Notes: generated by a model not told the origin, from the letters alone. Positions 50,322-60,076 are shown, numbered from the stretch's first letter. The stretch: 64,000 nt of DNA from Halopseudomonas litoralis (GCF_900105005.1 NZ_LT629748.1:2294001-2358000); one strand, 5' to 3'. Program-made: numbers and translations.

Positions 50322-50438
50322 TTATAGCTTCCGTCCACGATAGATGTACATCCGCCACCCTCTGCTTGAATAATGAAAGTACGTCTTGCTCCTGATGCTT
50401 TCGAAAACAGATTCGGCTCCTGCGGCGGCTTGAGTCAT
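50322..50438 (-). pseudogene. stub of a third copy of the tandem membrane-protein gene
   Basis: ATG at 50438 overlaps the preceding stop as ATGA, exactly as the second copy does with the first. The first seven codons read MTQAAAG, identical to the copy at 51376-52299. The sequence then diverges completely and stops after 38 codons. This looks like the left-over 5' end of another array unit after a deletion or replacement. Confidence 0.65.
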
Positions 50439-51379
50439 ATACCAGGTGTCCCCCCAGCCAGATCTGCTTCCCGCTCGGCAACGGCCCGCTCCAGCTCAAT
50501 GGAGCGGCGTGCCCACTGCTCGGGCGGTAGAGGGCGAGACCAAGCAACGATGTCCGGATCGGTCAAGTCGGGCGGCGGTAGCAGTTTCCGCTCCTGTAGA
50601 TAAAAGCCCAGTGGAGCGCCAAGAAGGAAGGTAAAGAACAGGTCCTTGAGGGCTGATTTAAAATCCCCTTTGATCAACGACTTTAGCGCATCACCTATCA
50701 AGCTGAACAACCACCCGAGGAGACTGCGCCCTGTGGCTTCGCCTTCAAAGGAGCATCTTGGAACGGCCTCCGGTCCGACCTCCATATAACTGCGTATACA
50801 CTCCCATAAACGCATGGCGGTGATGCCCCCACCACAACTGAAGCCCAGATTGAAATGCTTATTCTCTTCCGTTGCGTCCGGGTCAGGATTGGTAAAGCCG
50901 ACCACCAATAGTCCCTGGGTGGTCTTGCCATGCTGGCCAATCGAAGAGACAGCTGTGGCGACGGCACTCACTTGCTCCCAGGGCACTATCCAGTAACTAC
51001 CATCCTTCTGCGACACACAGACTTCCCGCCGTTGGCGATTGAAGCGAACGGGAGGAGGCACAGGCTGGGTCAGACCATAAAGAAAAATCAGAATAGGAAT
51101 CCCACAAAAGCACATGAATCCGTACCAATAGAAAGAGTCTCCAATGACTTCTGCGCCGGTTAACCAGCCCATCCATATAAACAGCACCAGCAAGGGCCAA
51201 ATAACCATTACTGCGGAACCAATACTGTATGACCCAATATCGAGAAACACGTCATTCTTGCGCCAGATAATATTCAGCATGTCCCTGGGCGGCTGGCCGG
51301 TGGGAATATGTGGCGGGGCAAGGTAATCGTCACGGGAAAACAGGCCCTTCTTGCTGGTGCCTGCGGCGGGTTGGGTCAT
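50435..51379 (-). CDS. putative T6SS immunity membrane protein, copy B
   Basis: A 314-residue membrane protein resembling DUF6708-type proteins (tentative). It shares with copy A the N-terminus SKKGLFSRDDYLAPPH, NIIWRKNDVFLDIGSYSIGS, RFNRQRREVCV, GSYWIVPWEQVSA, CIRSYMEVGPEAVP and the tail DLTDPDI ... RPLPPEQWARRSIELE. Two transmembrane helices lie at about 45-110 and a third near 255-275. These membrane parts differ strongly from copy A. By position directly after a VasX-like toxin it is likely immunity, as TsiV2 is to VasX. Start ATG at 51379 overlaps the copy A stop. Confidence 0.75.
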   Translation of the reverse strand: MTQPAAGTSKKGLFSRDDYLAPPHIPTGQPPRDMLNIIWRKNDVFLDIGSYSIGSAVMVIWPLLVLFIWMGWLTGAEVIGDSFYWYGFMCFCGIPILIFLYGLTQPVPPPVRFNRQRREVCVSQKDGSYWIVPWEQVSAVATAVSSIGQHGKTTQGLLVVGFTNPDPDATEENKHFNLGFSCGGGITAMRLWECIRSYMEVGPEAVPRCSFEGEATGRSLLGWLFSLIGDALKSLIKGDFKSALKDLFFTFLLGAPLGFYLQERKLLPPPDLTDPDIVAWSRPLPPEQWARRSIELERAVAEREADLAGGTPGI

Positions 51380-52299
51380 ATACCAGGTGTCTCCCCAGCC
51401 AGATCTGCTTCCCGCTCGGCAACGGTCCGCTCCAGCTCGATGGAGCGGCGTGCCCACTGCTCGGGCGGTAGAGGGCGAGACCAGGCAGCGATGTCCGGGT
51501 CGGTCAAGTCGGGCGGCGGTACGAGCTTCCAGTTCTGCAATTTCTCGGCAAAATAGGTTCCCAGAAAGACCACGAAGAACAGTCCCTGCATGACATCCTT
51601 GATATCACCCTTGCGCAGACTGGTTACGATAGAACCCATCTGGGTTTCCTCGTATGGCCTCCTGCCGAGGCGAGTATCAGGCACCGCCTCGGGCCCGACT
51701 TCCATATAACTGCGTATACACTCCCATAAACGCATCGCAGGGATGCCGCCGCCACAACTGAAGCCCAGACTGAAGTGCTTATTCTCTTCCGTTGCGTCCG
51801 GGTCAGGATTGGTAAAGCCGACCACCAATAGTCCCTGGGTGGTCTTGCCATGCTGACCAATCGAGGAGACAGCTGTGGCGGCGGCACTCACTTGCTCCCA
51901 GGGCACTATCCAGTAGCTGCCATCCTTCTGCGGTACACAGACTTCCCGCCGTTGGCGATTGAAGCGTACGGGAGACGGGACCGGCCGGATTAAACTGTAA
52001 AGCAGAACCAGAATAGGGATACCGAGCATGAAGAAAGCTAGAGAAAGCATTCCCCAGAAATATTCTCCTTCATTTCGCTCATTATAAATGGCTAAAGCGA
52101 AAATCAGGAATACGGGCCATATCACCATCAGTGCCGACCCAATACTGTATGACCCGATATCGAGAAACACGTCATTCTTGCGCCAGATGATATTCAGCAT
52201 GTCCCTGGGCGGCTGACCGGTGGAAATATGTGGCGGGGCAAGGTAATCGTCACGGGAAAACAGGCCCTTCTTACTGGTGCCTGCGGCGGCTTGAGTCAT
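51376..52299 (-). CDS. putative T6SS immunity membrane protein, copy A
   Basis: A 307-residue paralogue of the next gene and the first one after the effector; its ATG overlaps the effector stop (ATGA). Central and terminal segments are nearly identical to copy B. The two N-terminal helices (WPVFLIFALAIYNERNEGEYF, then LGIPILVLLYSLI) and the region around RLGRRPYEETQMGS are different. Closest to the toxin, it is the best candidate for its cognate immunity protein. Function is inferred from gene order only. Confidence 0.77.
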   Translation of the reverse strand: MTQAAAGTSKKGLFSRDDYLAPPHISTGQPPRDMLNIIWRKNDVFLDIGSYSIGSALMVIWPVFLIFALAIYNERNEGEYFWGMLSLAFFMLGIPILVLLYSLIRPVPSPVRFNRQRREVCVPQKDGSYWIVPWEQVSAAATAVSSIGQHGKTTQGLLVVGFTNPDPDATEENKHFSLGFSCGGGIPAMRLWECIRSYMEVGPEAVPDTRLGRRPYEETQMGSIVTSLRKGDIKDVMQGLFFVVFLGTYFAEKLQNWKLVPPPDLTDPDIAAWSRPLPPEQWARRSIELERTVAEREADLAGETPGI

Positions 52300-55200
52300 A
52301 CGGCGTCCTTGGGTTGCAGGTGTTGAGTACCGTCCAAACGATAGGATCTGACATCATCCAGCACGACGCTGGTATCTCCCGGGCGCAACTCGATTATCTC
52401 ACCCTCGCTGAGCAGGGCATCAGGGCCCAGGGTATAGGCTATTCCACGGCTACCACCTATCACGGTCTCCATTCCTGCCAGCAACGCCAGTGGGCCGTGG
52501 TAGCGCAGCCGCAGCGAGGCTCGCAACAGGGGCCGAGCAAAGCTGCCACTCAGGCGCAGTCCCTGGCCTTCATCTGGAGGTATCCAGGTACAGCGACTGC
52601 TGCTGAGCCAAGCTTCGCCCAAATCAATCGGCGTACCCCGATTATCTCCGAACAAACGAAGCTTATCTGGCAGCGTGTTTCCACCCAGGGATAACTCCAG
52701 CAATACGCTAGCGGGATCAGCCGCAGGCAAATCTATGTTCAAGGCAGCAATAGCGTTCCGACTGACGCTGTCTCCCAGAGCGCCGGGGGTTCGTACACTT
52801 TGCACTTTTAACGCCAATCGTGGCTTATAGAGCAGCGCCAGTAGCAGCTCAAACTCTTGAAGTTGTACTTCCGGTTTGAGCTGTTCTTTCTTATAGGCTC
52901 GGCCATGTGACCAGCAGCAGCCTGCCAGATAATTCTGCAAGGGCGTGGCCTGGCGCGACCAGGAGTAAAGATAAAGACCGCCCAGCCCAAGCAGAAGTAA
53001 GTTAAGCGGTCCCATGGCCAGACGGAAACGGCGAATGGCGGTAGCAGTATCGATCTGATTGGCCAAACGCATGGTGGTCAGGCTGAGGCCAAGCAGGCCC
53101 TGCGTCCCATAGACAAGCATCTGTCCAGATACAGCCTGCCTGCGTATTTCCAGCCATGGGTCGATACGACTTCGAGCATTTTCTATCTGGGATCGTAAAG
53201 CTTTTAACTCTTGAAACGCTGCAATTGCCGAAACAGTCCCTACTACTCCGCCAAACAATGTCAAAGTTGGCGCAACAGTCGCGTTTCGCCCAATTTCATC
53301 CATACCCTTCCCAATAACTATCCAATTCTGCACCACCGCAGTCAGGGCAGCCGCGGTATACAGGGTCGCGGAAAGCCGCTCGGCGCGGCGCTGATCGCCT
53401 TCCCCTTCGAGTAACGCCCCTTGGCTAGCGTAGGTGCTGGCGTTCAGGGCATTCAGCAGCAGAGCGGCCAGCGGCAGGATGCCACCGCTGTTTTTTATAG
53501 CCGGTAATTGGGCTACTCCGGCAATCTGCCCGCTGCGAATGGCCTGAGCGGTGTTCTGTGTCCAGTGGCGCAGCGCATCCGCCTTCTGCCCAACAAGTCG
53601 CCAGGCTTCCACTCCATTTTCCATGGTACGCACCAACCGCGAGTCCTGACCGAAGCGTGCTGCCAGCATCAAACCCATCCAATGCCCAGCGATGCCGGTC
53701 TCCGCTCTGGTCAACAGCAACGCGGCCCCCAAACGGGATACGGTCCTGGCCCAATAGCCTTCAACATCATCGGCAAGCCGCTGAAACGCCAGCAAGGTGG
53801 GCTCATCCAAGGTGTTACCGAGCGCTGCGCGGGTCTCGGCCAGGTTGTCCAGACTGAGAGCCGCAACCACTTCGTTCAGGCGGCTGGTACTGTTGACTGC
53901 CGCTTCCAGGGGAGATCTCCAGGCATGGAAGATCAACCGCAAGCTGCCCAAGTCACCAGAACGCAAGTAACCAGCGAACTGCTCAGCTCCTGCCTGACGG
54001 CTGCACTGAGCACTGAGACAGGCATCGGCGAGCTCGTCCAGCCAGCGCTGGTGAGCGGGGTCAGCATGGTCAGCGAACCATGTGCCAGAAGCATGGCGGG
54101 GCAGAAAGCTGGCTCGGTCAGCGTACAAGGCAACATGACGCTCCTCCACCTGCCGATAATGTGCTGGAGCCTCGTCATCCAGCCACCCATTCATGCGCTC
54201 CAGATTGATGTGCTCAGTAACCTGGGCAGAGAAGCGCCCGCCGGCCAGATTGCTGGCCTTATCCTTGCGGTACTCCCGTACCAGTTGGCTGGCCTCGTGA
54301 TAGAACTCAGGAGGTATGAAGTCTCGTACCGGTTGGGTTGCAGCATTGACCTCAGCATGTACATTGGCAAGCTTGGCGTCAGCTTCAGAATGGCCGTATA
54401 GCCGACCACGCTCCTGGTTGATTCGGCTTTCTTCCTCTAACAATTCTTCGAGCTGGCGTTGACTGGTGAGGATGGTCTCACTTTGTTCAGAGGTCAGGTG
54501 AATGTCTTGATCGCGGTAACGGTAGTTCAGCAGGTTGGCCACTTCACCCCCATCCTCGCGGATCAGGCTGCGAATAAAACCGCCAACGCTCTGTCGCAGG
54601 CTGTTATCAGCGACCCAGTTTTCATGCTCAGCTTCCACTTCCTCCTGTTCATGGTTGATATCCCGCAGTGCACCAAGATCATCATCCAGGCAAGCAAAGA
54701 CAGCATGCAATTGACCAGCTTCGCTACGCGCCCGAGCAAACCAGACATCGGTAGCGGGCACATCCCAGGCCACCGAACTCCATTGCCCCGGCCCCTGCTC
54801 CTCTGATGCGGGATGGCGAGCAGCAGCAGTCGAGCCTTCGCTCAATTGGACAGAAGCATCCACGTAGGCCTGCACCCGCGCTGGTGTAGGCTCACGGCTC
54901 ATCTGGTGACCGAGCACCCGGACATTCTCGCGGTAGCTATCGCCATGCTGTCGGTAGTCATGGGCCAACGCTTTGTCCCGTGCTTCAGGCATCAACTCGG
55001 CTACCAACTGGTCGCCCGCGTCCAGTGGCGGGCAGTGCGCCGCAGTGAGTACATTGGCGACCTGAGGCAAGTTGACATGACGCATATGAATCGTGCGCTC
55101 TTCAGCAGAATCGAGAAGACGCTGACAGACAGGTGCGGGCAATGGAATCTCGCAGAACATCAACCAGGCGGAGTGCTGCGTATTCAATGCGACACCCGTT

Positions 55201-55556
55201 TGACCGCCCATGGATACTGGCGTATCGGGCGCATCAAGCTCCTGCTCTAACAACAATCCATCATCTGCGATGGCATAGCGTTGCAGTTGGCTGTTTTGGT
55301 GCCAAATGTAGAGATAACCCTTGCGCAGGCATCGCAATGCCATAGGATGACTGCTTGGCGTTACACCTGGCTGAAAACTGGCATGCTCGGCTGCCTGTTC
55401 GGCCAGCGCATAGCGTACCGGCACGATAAAGAGCTCAGCCTGGCGCGCCGGGCAAGCGGCAACAGGGCTGGTCAGGTCTTCGCTGGCAAAATTCTTATTC
55501 GCGGCCTGATTGGCACTGGCCAGGCGCAAGACCTGGTCGTGGCTGTGAGTAGTCAT
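52296..55556 (-). CDS. VasX-like T6SS effector (BTH_I2691 family)
   Basis: A 1086-residue toxin candidate. The N-terminal block CPARQAELFIVPVRYALAE with MALRCLRKGYLYIW is the hallmark of VasX/BTH_I2691 effectors. A long helical middle (about 250-680) is followed by four or more hydrophobic segments between about 690 and 870 (for example ILPLAALLLNALNA, TLTLFGGVVGTVSAIAAF, PLNLLLLGLGGLYLY), suited to a colicin-like pore. About 220 residues of beta-type sequence end the protein. VasX depolarises target inner membranes; the same action is inferred here. ATG at 55556 overlaps the adaptor stop. Confidence 0.85.
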   Translation of the reverse strand: MTTHSHDQVLRLASANQAANKNFASEDLTSPVAACPARQAELFIVPVRYALAEQAAEHASFQPGVTPSSHPMALRCLRKGYLYIWHQNSQLQRYAIADDGLLLEQELDAPDTPVSMGGQTGVALNTQHSAWLMFCEIPLPAPVCQRLLDSAEERTIHMRHVNLPQVANVLTAAHCPPLDAGDQLVAELMPEARDKALAHDYRQHGDSYRENVRVLGHQMSREPTPARVQAYVDASVQLSEGSTAAARHPASEEQGPGQWSSVAWDVPATDVWFARARSEAGQLHAVFACLDDDLGALRDINHEQEEVEAEHENWVADNSLRQSVGGFIRSLIREDGGEVANLLNYRYRDQDIHLTSEQSETILTSQRQLEELLEEESRINQERGRLYGHSEADAKLANVHAEVNAATQPVRDFIPPEFYHEASQLVREYRKDKASNLAGGRFSAQVTEHINLERMNGWLDDEAPAHYRQVEERHVALYADRASFLPRHASGTWFADHADPAHQRWLDELADACLSAQCSRQAGAEQFAGYLRSGDLGSLRLIFHAWRSPLEAAVNSTSRLNEVVAALSLDNLAETRAALGNTLDEPTLLAFQRLADDVEGYWARTVSRLGAALLLTRAETGIAGHWMGLMLAARFGQDSRLVRTMENGVEAWRLVGQKADALRHWTQNTAQAIRSGQIAGVAQLPAIKNSGGILPLAALLLNALNASTYASQGALLEGEGDQRRAERLSATLYTAAALTAVVQNWIVIGKGMDEIGRNATVAPTLTLFGGVVGTVSAIAAFQELKALRSQIENARSRIDPWLEIRRQAVSGQMLVYGTQGLLGLSLTTMRLANQIDTATAIRRFRLAMGPLNLLLLGLGGLYLYSWSRQATPLQNYLAGCCWSHGRAYKKEQLKPEVQLQEFELLLALLYKPRLALKVQSVRTPGALGDSVSRNAIAALNIDLPAADPASVLLELSLGGNTLPDKLRLFGDNRGTPIDLGEAWLSSSRCTWIPPDEGQGLRLSGSFARPLLRASLRLRYHGPLALLAGMETVIGGSRGIAYTLGPDALLSEGEIIELRPGDTSVVLDDVRSYRLDGTQHLQPKDAV

Positions 55557-56413
55557 ACGATGACTTCCTTGTCGGTCAGCATTTGGCATTGCAGTTCCAG
55601 AACCAGGCGCTCCAACCGTTTTTTACCTGGCAGATGCGATGTGGCCAATATCTGTTGATAGACGTGGTGAGCCGGAGCCTTAGGGAAGTTGACTCCCAGC
55701 ACAGAACAAAGACTCGCCCATTGCGCCACTTCGTCCGCCGCACTGTAGCCATGGTCCTGTGCGCCCTGCCGACAGGCAGCGGCCCAGGCGAAACGAGTGT
55801 TAGGCTCCCAGCCAGCCAGACAATCGGGGAAATACTGATCGATATGCCTCAGCAAACGCAGGTCAAACTCCATCAACTGAGCTCGGTTAAGTCGTTCGAC
55901 CTGTTCATCACTCAAGCGTAGCCAAGGGGTATCGTTGTACTGGGCAGTAGTGGCCGGATGCGTACGGCGAATCTCATCTATTTGATCTTCACCATGCAAA
56001 ACAGGCAAACGAATGCGCCGCATTGGCCCCATCATCCGATCGCATTCTTCTGGCGGCAAATCGGGTAACCAATGGCGCATGATTCGTGGATCATGGTATC
56101 GCAGCAGCACAGTCACGTCGGAGCCAATGCGGACATGAACAAGGCTGCGCAGATGCTCTACCAACGCCGACTCGTTCCCATCACTCTCAAGCCATAGTCC
56201 GGCACTAGCCTGCCAATGCTCGACAAAATGCTGCTCCAACCGACTACCCGTAGGCAGGTGAATCAGCAGTGGGCCGCTATCAGCCAAGGCATGGTAGCGC
56301 GTATTCTGATAGAGCAGATGAATCTCAGGGGCGTCTTCCAACTGATAAATTTGCACCATCAAATCATTCACCTGCGCGCTATCAAGTAGCAAATATGCGT
56401 GGGTAGTGGTCAC
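55553..56413 (-). CDS. DUF4123 T6SS adaptor/chaperone
   Basis: A 286-residue protein of the DUF4123 (Tap/TEC, VasW) family, which loads an effector onto its VgrG. The N-terminal HAYLLLDSAQ and the mid segment HVRIGSDVTVLLRYHDPRIM are typical. It uses a GTG start overlapping the vgrG stop (GTGA), and its own stop overlaps the effector start. The order vgrG-adaptor-effector indicates it is specific for the neighbouring VasX-like toxin. Confidence 0.9.
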   Translation of the reverse strand: MTTTHAYLLLDSAQVNDLMVQIYQLEDAPEIHLLYQNTRYHALADSGPLLIHLPTGSRLEQHFVEHWQASAGLWLESDGNESALVEHLRSLVHVRIGSDVTVLLRYHDPRIMRHWLPDLPPEECDRMMGPMRRIRLPVLHGEDQIDEIRRTHPATTAQYNDTPWLRLSDEQVERLNRAQLMEFDLRLLRHIDQYFPDCLAGWEPNTRFAWAAACRQGAQDHGYSAADEVAQWASLCSVLGVNFPKAPAHHVYQQILATSHLPGKKRLERLVLELQCQMLTDKEVIV

Positions 56414-58488
56414 GGCTTCTGCTCCTGTTGCTCGCAGATAGCGCAGAATGGTTTGACCTGTCTGGCCGCACGCTGCAACGCCTGTTTTTGCGCAGGGATC
56501 AGTACCTCAGGAGTCTTGTATGCACCCGCCTGGACAAGTAACCCACCACCTCTATCTGTATCTGCTGATTCCGTCTGCCCAGGCAAAACCGGCACCGCGC
56601 CGCTCCCCTTCCCCGCACTCCCACCCGAATTCATCCGCACCTGCGGCCCGACCAGACTCACCCCGCTGGGGTCGATCTTGACGAAGCTGCCTCCGGCTTT
56701 GAAGGTGATTTCGCTGCCGGCTTCGAGGACTACTTTCATGCCACTGGACAGGTGGATTTCCTGGCCGGCTTCGATGAACTGGCCAGTGCCGATCTTGATG
56801 TGCTGGTTATTGGCGATAGTCAGGTGGTCGTCGGCTTTGATTTCGGTTTTGCGGTCGGCGTGGGTGGTGTGGTGTTCTTCGGCCAGCAGTTCGGTGTAGC
56901 TGTTGGCCTCGACGCGGTCGTGGCGTTCGTTGCCCACGCGGATGTGCTGGTCGTGCTGGATGTTCTGGTCCCAGTCGCGCTGGGCGTGGATGAATATCTG
57001 CTCTTCACCGGCCTTGTCGTCGATACGCAGTTCATTGAAGCCGTCGCCGCCGGGGCTGCTGAGGGTTTTGAAGACGCTGCGGGTTTTGTGCTCAGGCAGG
57101 TTGTACGGGACTTGATGAGTCTTGTGGTACAGGCAGCCGGTGATCAGCGGTTGGTCGGGGTCGCCTTCGAGGAATGAGACCAGGACTTCCATGCCTATTC
57201 TTGGAATGGCGATGCCGCCGTAGCGGTCGCCGGCCCAGTTGCTGGCCACTCTCAGCCAGCAGCTGGTTTTGCCGTCGGCCTGACCGTGGCGGTCCCAGTG
57301 GAACTGGACTTTGACGCGGCCGTGTTCGTCGCAGTGGATTTCTTCGCCTTCGGGGCCGGTGATGACGGCGGATTGGCTGCCAGCGATGGGTTGTTTTTTG
57401 TGGACTGTTTGGGGGCGGAAGATCACATCCCAGGGGGTGGCGGTGAAGGTGTTGCGGTAGCCTTGGGTAAAATCCTCTTCTGGATTTACATCGCTGGTGA
57501 CGGACTCTTCCAGTACCTGGGGTTGTTTGCCTTCGTGAGTTACCGAGGTCAGTAGCCAGAGATCATTCCAGTCTTCCCTGGGGTGCTCGGTCAGCGCCAA
57601 AAAGTGGCCGCTGATCAAGAGCGGCTGGTCGCTTTCTCCATTGACCAGGCGGTAGTCACTGCGGTGGGTTTCCAGGGTGCGGGTGGTGAGATGGGTGCCT
57701 CGGTCGCGGTGATTGAAGCGGCCTGGGTAGGCGTAGTCTTCCAAGGCGGGTAGAGCTTCGCTTTGCGCCGCGCTTTCCATCAGCAGGAGCGGCTTTTCGA
57801 AGTTGTAGTCGCGGCGGCTGACGTGGCTGGGGCGGGTTTGCAGGCGCAGGTTGAAGCGTTTGATGACCGGTTCGTCGGCGACCATGCCACTGCCCTGGTT
57901 GAAGCGGGTTGGCGGCAGTGTGGGGAAGAGGGTCTGGTCTTCGCCAAATACCAACTGATGCCCGTCCGGGCTGTGCTGGAAGTGATAGTGGATGCCTTCT
58001 TCTTCACACAGGCGCTGGATGAAATGCAGGTCGGTTTCGCCGTATTGGGTGCAATAAATACGCTCGGGACCTTCTTCACGCAGCTGGAAGCGGAAGCTGT
58101 CAGTGAAAATGCCGTGGCCCTTGAGTATCTCGGTGATGATCTGCGGCACGCTCTTGTGCTGGAAGATCTGCTGATTGGTCGCGTGTTGCAGGTAGGCCAG
58201 GCGCGGAACCAGGGTGACCCGGTAGCGGGTCAGGCGTTTGCCGGATTCGCCCTGGGCGATGCTGTGGATGAGACCGTGTATCCCCTTGCCCGGGCCGGCA
58301 TAGTTGAGAAACACCGGCTGGTGCAGCAGGCTTTCGATATCCAGGTCTGGACGTTCGCTGACCAGATCCAGCTCGAAGCAATAGGGCTGGCTGATGGCTT
58401 CGGTGCCTTGAAATGACAGCACCTTGAAGTCGTGGTCGAGGCGGGGAATGTCGAGCGTGAAATACGCGGTATTGGCCGGGGCGAACAT
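56410..58488 (-). CDS. vgrG: T6SS spike protein VgrG
   Basis: A 692-residue VgrG. The gp27-like base (RLDHDFKVLSFQGTEAISQP onward) is followed by the gp5 OB-fold segment (EEIHCDEHGRVKVQFHWDRH; GMEVLVSFLEGDPDQPLITG) and a beta-helix tip with repeats such as VVLEAGSEITFKAGG. There is no fused effector domain; the protein ends with a short Cys-bearing tail (KPFCAICEQQEQKP) that may dock the adaptor or a PAAR tip. Size and gene context match Vibrio VgrG2. No hcp or sheath genes are nearby, so the secretion machine must be elsewhere. Confidence 0.95.
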   Translation of the reverse strand: MFAPANTAYFTLDIPRLDHDFKVLSFQGTEAISQPYCFELDLVSERPDLDIESLLHQPVFLNYAGPGKGIHGLIHSIAQGESGKRLTRYRVTLVPRLAYLQHATNQQIFQHKSVPQIITEILKGHGIFTDSFRFQLREEGPERIYCTQYGETDLHFIQRLCEEEGIHYHFQHSPDGHQLVFGEDQTLFPTLPPTRFNQGSGMVADEPVIKRFNLRLQTRPSHVSRRDYNFEKPLLLMESAAQSEALPALEDYAYPGRFNHRDRGTHLTTRTLETHRSDYRLVNGESDQPLLISGHFLALTEHPREDWNDLWLLTSVTHEGKQPQVLEESVTSDVNPEEDFTQGYRNTFTATPWDVIFRPQTVHKKQPIAGSQSAVITGPEGEEIHCDEHGRVKVQFHWDRHGQADGKTSCWLRVASNWAGDRYGGIAIPRIGMEVLVSFLEGDPDQPLITGCLYHKTHQVPYNLPEHKTRSVFKTLSSPGGDGFNELRIDDKAGEEQIFIHAQRDWDQNIQHDQHIRVGNERHDRVEANSYTELLAEEHHTTHADRKTEIKADDHLTIANNQHIKIGTGQFIEAGQEIHLSSGMKVVLEAGSEITFKAGGSFVKIDPSGVSLVGPQVRMNSGGSAGKGSGAVPVLPGQTESADTDRGGGLLVQAGAYKTPEVLIPAQKQALQRAARQVKPFCAICEQQEQKP

Positions 58489-58708
58489 CCTGTGTTCCTT
58501 CGTCTGACGAACAAGCTGGCCGTTATATCAGAATCCGGACAGGCGGACCGACTCGGGAAAACAGGCCTGTGAGCCAGTTGGCAAAAAGGATGCAGGTGGC
58601 GCCGAAACCGCAGATCAGCGAAGATAGCGCCCCACTCTGTCTTATCCGCCCAGCCGGCCCGCCGCTGCGTGCGTGACAGCTCATTCATTAGAAAAATGCC
58701 CGCCGCCC

Positions 58709-60064
58709 ATGCCCGAAAATATTGTCTCCAGCCAAGAAGCTCCAGCCAACTCCCGCTCCCGCGTCATGCTCGCCAGTCTCGTCGGTACCACTATCGAGTT
58801 CTATGACTTCTACGTTTACGCAACGGCTGCGGTGCTGGTCTTTCCCCATCTGTTCTTTCCGCCTGGCAACGAGACCATCGCGCTGCTGGCCTCCTTCGCC
58901 ATTTTTGGTGCAGCGATGATCGCTCGCCCGCTCGGGGCGGTGTTTTTCGGGCATCTGGGAGACAAGGTCGGGCGCAAGAAAACCCTGATTTACGCCCTGT
59001 TCACCATGGGCGTCGCCACCTTCCTGATTGGTTTGCTGCCGACCTATCATGCGATTGGCTGGTGGGCGCCCTTGCTGTTGGTGATCATGCGTCTGGCGCA
59101 GGGGTTTGCCATTGGCGGCGAGTGGTCGGGAGCGGCGCTGGTGGCCACAGAGAATGCACCGGCAGGTAAACGCGCCCTATTCGGCACCTTCCCGCAACTG
59201 GGTGCGCCGCTGGGTTTCATTATCGCCAACGGACTGTTTCTGATCGTCGCCGCCGCACTGCCGTCGGATGATCCATCGCGTCCGTCCGAGGCGTTTCTCG
59301 ACTGGGGCTGGCGCATCCCCTTCCTGTTCTCCGCGGTGATGGTGATTATCGGCCTGTGGATTCGCCTGAACCTAGTGGAGAGCAAGACCTTCTCGAAAAC
59401 CGTCTCCGCCGGCAAGGTAGTCAAGCTGCCCTTGGGTGAAGTGATGCGCAAGAACTGGCGCGAGCTGATTCTCGGCACTTTCTACATGCTCGCGACCTAC
59501 GTGTTGTTCTATTTGATGACCACCTTTTCGCTGAGCTATGGACGCGCGCCGATAGAGCCGGCAGCGGGTCAACTGTCCGGGCTGGGTTACAGCTATAACA
59601 ACTTCGTGCTGATGCTGATTGTCGGTGTGGTGTTCTTCGGTATATTCACGCTGCTGTCCGGCCTGGTGGCCGACAGGCTGGGCCGGCGCAAGACGTTGAT
59701 CCTGGTCACCCTGGGTATCATCGGGTTCAGCCTGCTGTGGGTGCCGCTGCTCAATATGGGTTTCGTCGGGGTGATGGCCTGGCTGATTCTCGGCTTCAGT
59801 CTGATGGGCATGACCTTCGGTCCCATGGGCGCCCTGCTCCCCGAGCTGTTCCCCACCAATGTGCGCTATACCGGATCGGGGATTTCCTACAACGTATCGT
59901 CCATCCTCGGCGCTGCCGTTGCACCCTTTATCGCCGTCTGGCTGTGGAGTGTGGGTGATGGCAGTCCTTTCCTGGTCGGGGTTTATCTTGCCAGCATGGC
60001 ATTCATCACGCTGATTGCGCTGGTGGTTGGCAAAGAGACCAAGAACGTCGACATCAATCACTGA
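58709..60064 (+). CDS. MFS transporter of the metabolite:H+ symporter type
   Basis: A 451-residue twelve-helix MHS-family permease (ProP/ShiA/KgtP-like). Diagnostic segments are GTTIEFYDFYVYATAAVLVF, the loop GHLGDKVGRKKTL and RLAQGFAIGGEWSGAAL. It should import a small organic acid or compatible solute with protons; substrate not predictable. ATG at 58709 is the family-like start but has no good ribosome site. Confidence 0.9.
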   Translation: MPENIVSSQEAPANSRSRVMLASLVGTTIEFYDFYVYATAAVLVFPHLFFPPGNETIALLASFAIFGAAMIARPLGAVFFGHLGDKVGRKKTLIYALFTMGVATFLIGLLPTYHAIGWWAPLLLVIMRLAQGFAIGGEWSGAALVATENAPAGKRALFGTFPQLGAPLGFIIANGLFLIVAAALPSDDPSRPSEAFLDWGWRIPFLFSAVMVIIGLWIRLNLVESKTFSKTVSAGKVVKLPLGEVMRKNWRELILGTFYMLATYVLFYLMTTFSLSYGRAPIEPAAGQLSGLGYSYNNFVLMLIVGVVFFGIFTLLSGLVADRLGRRKTLILVTLGIIGFSLLWVPLLNMGFVGVMAWLILGFSLMGMTFGPMGALLPELFPTNVRYTGSGISYNVSSILGAAVAPFIAVWLWSVGDGSPFLVGVYLASMAFITLIALVVGKETKNVDINH

Positions 60065-60076
60065 CGCGGCAGGATC

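Larger units (their letters stand above)
50435..52299 (-). repeat. tandem gene duplication with mosaic divergence
   Basis: The two immunity-candidate genes are head-to-tail repeats of about 0.93 kb. DNA identity is near complete over the starts, the middle (about 50770-51050 against 51690-51970) and the ends, and collapses in the membrane-helix and juxtamembrane portions. A third partial unit begins at 50438. Confidence 0.85.
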
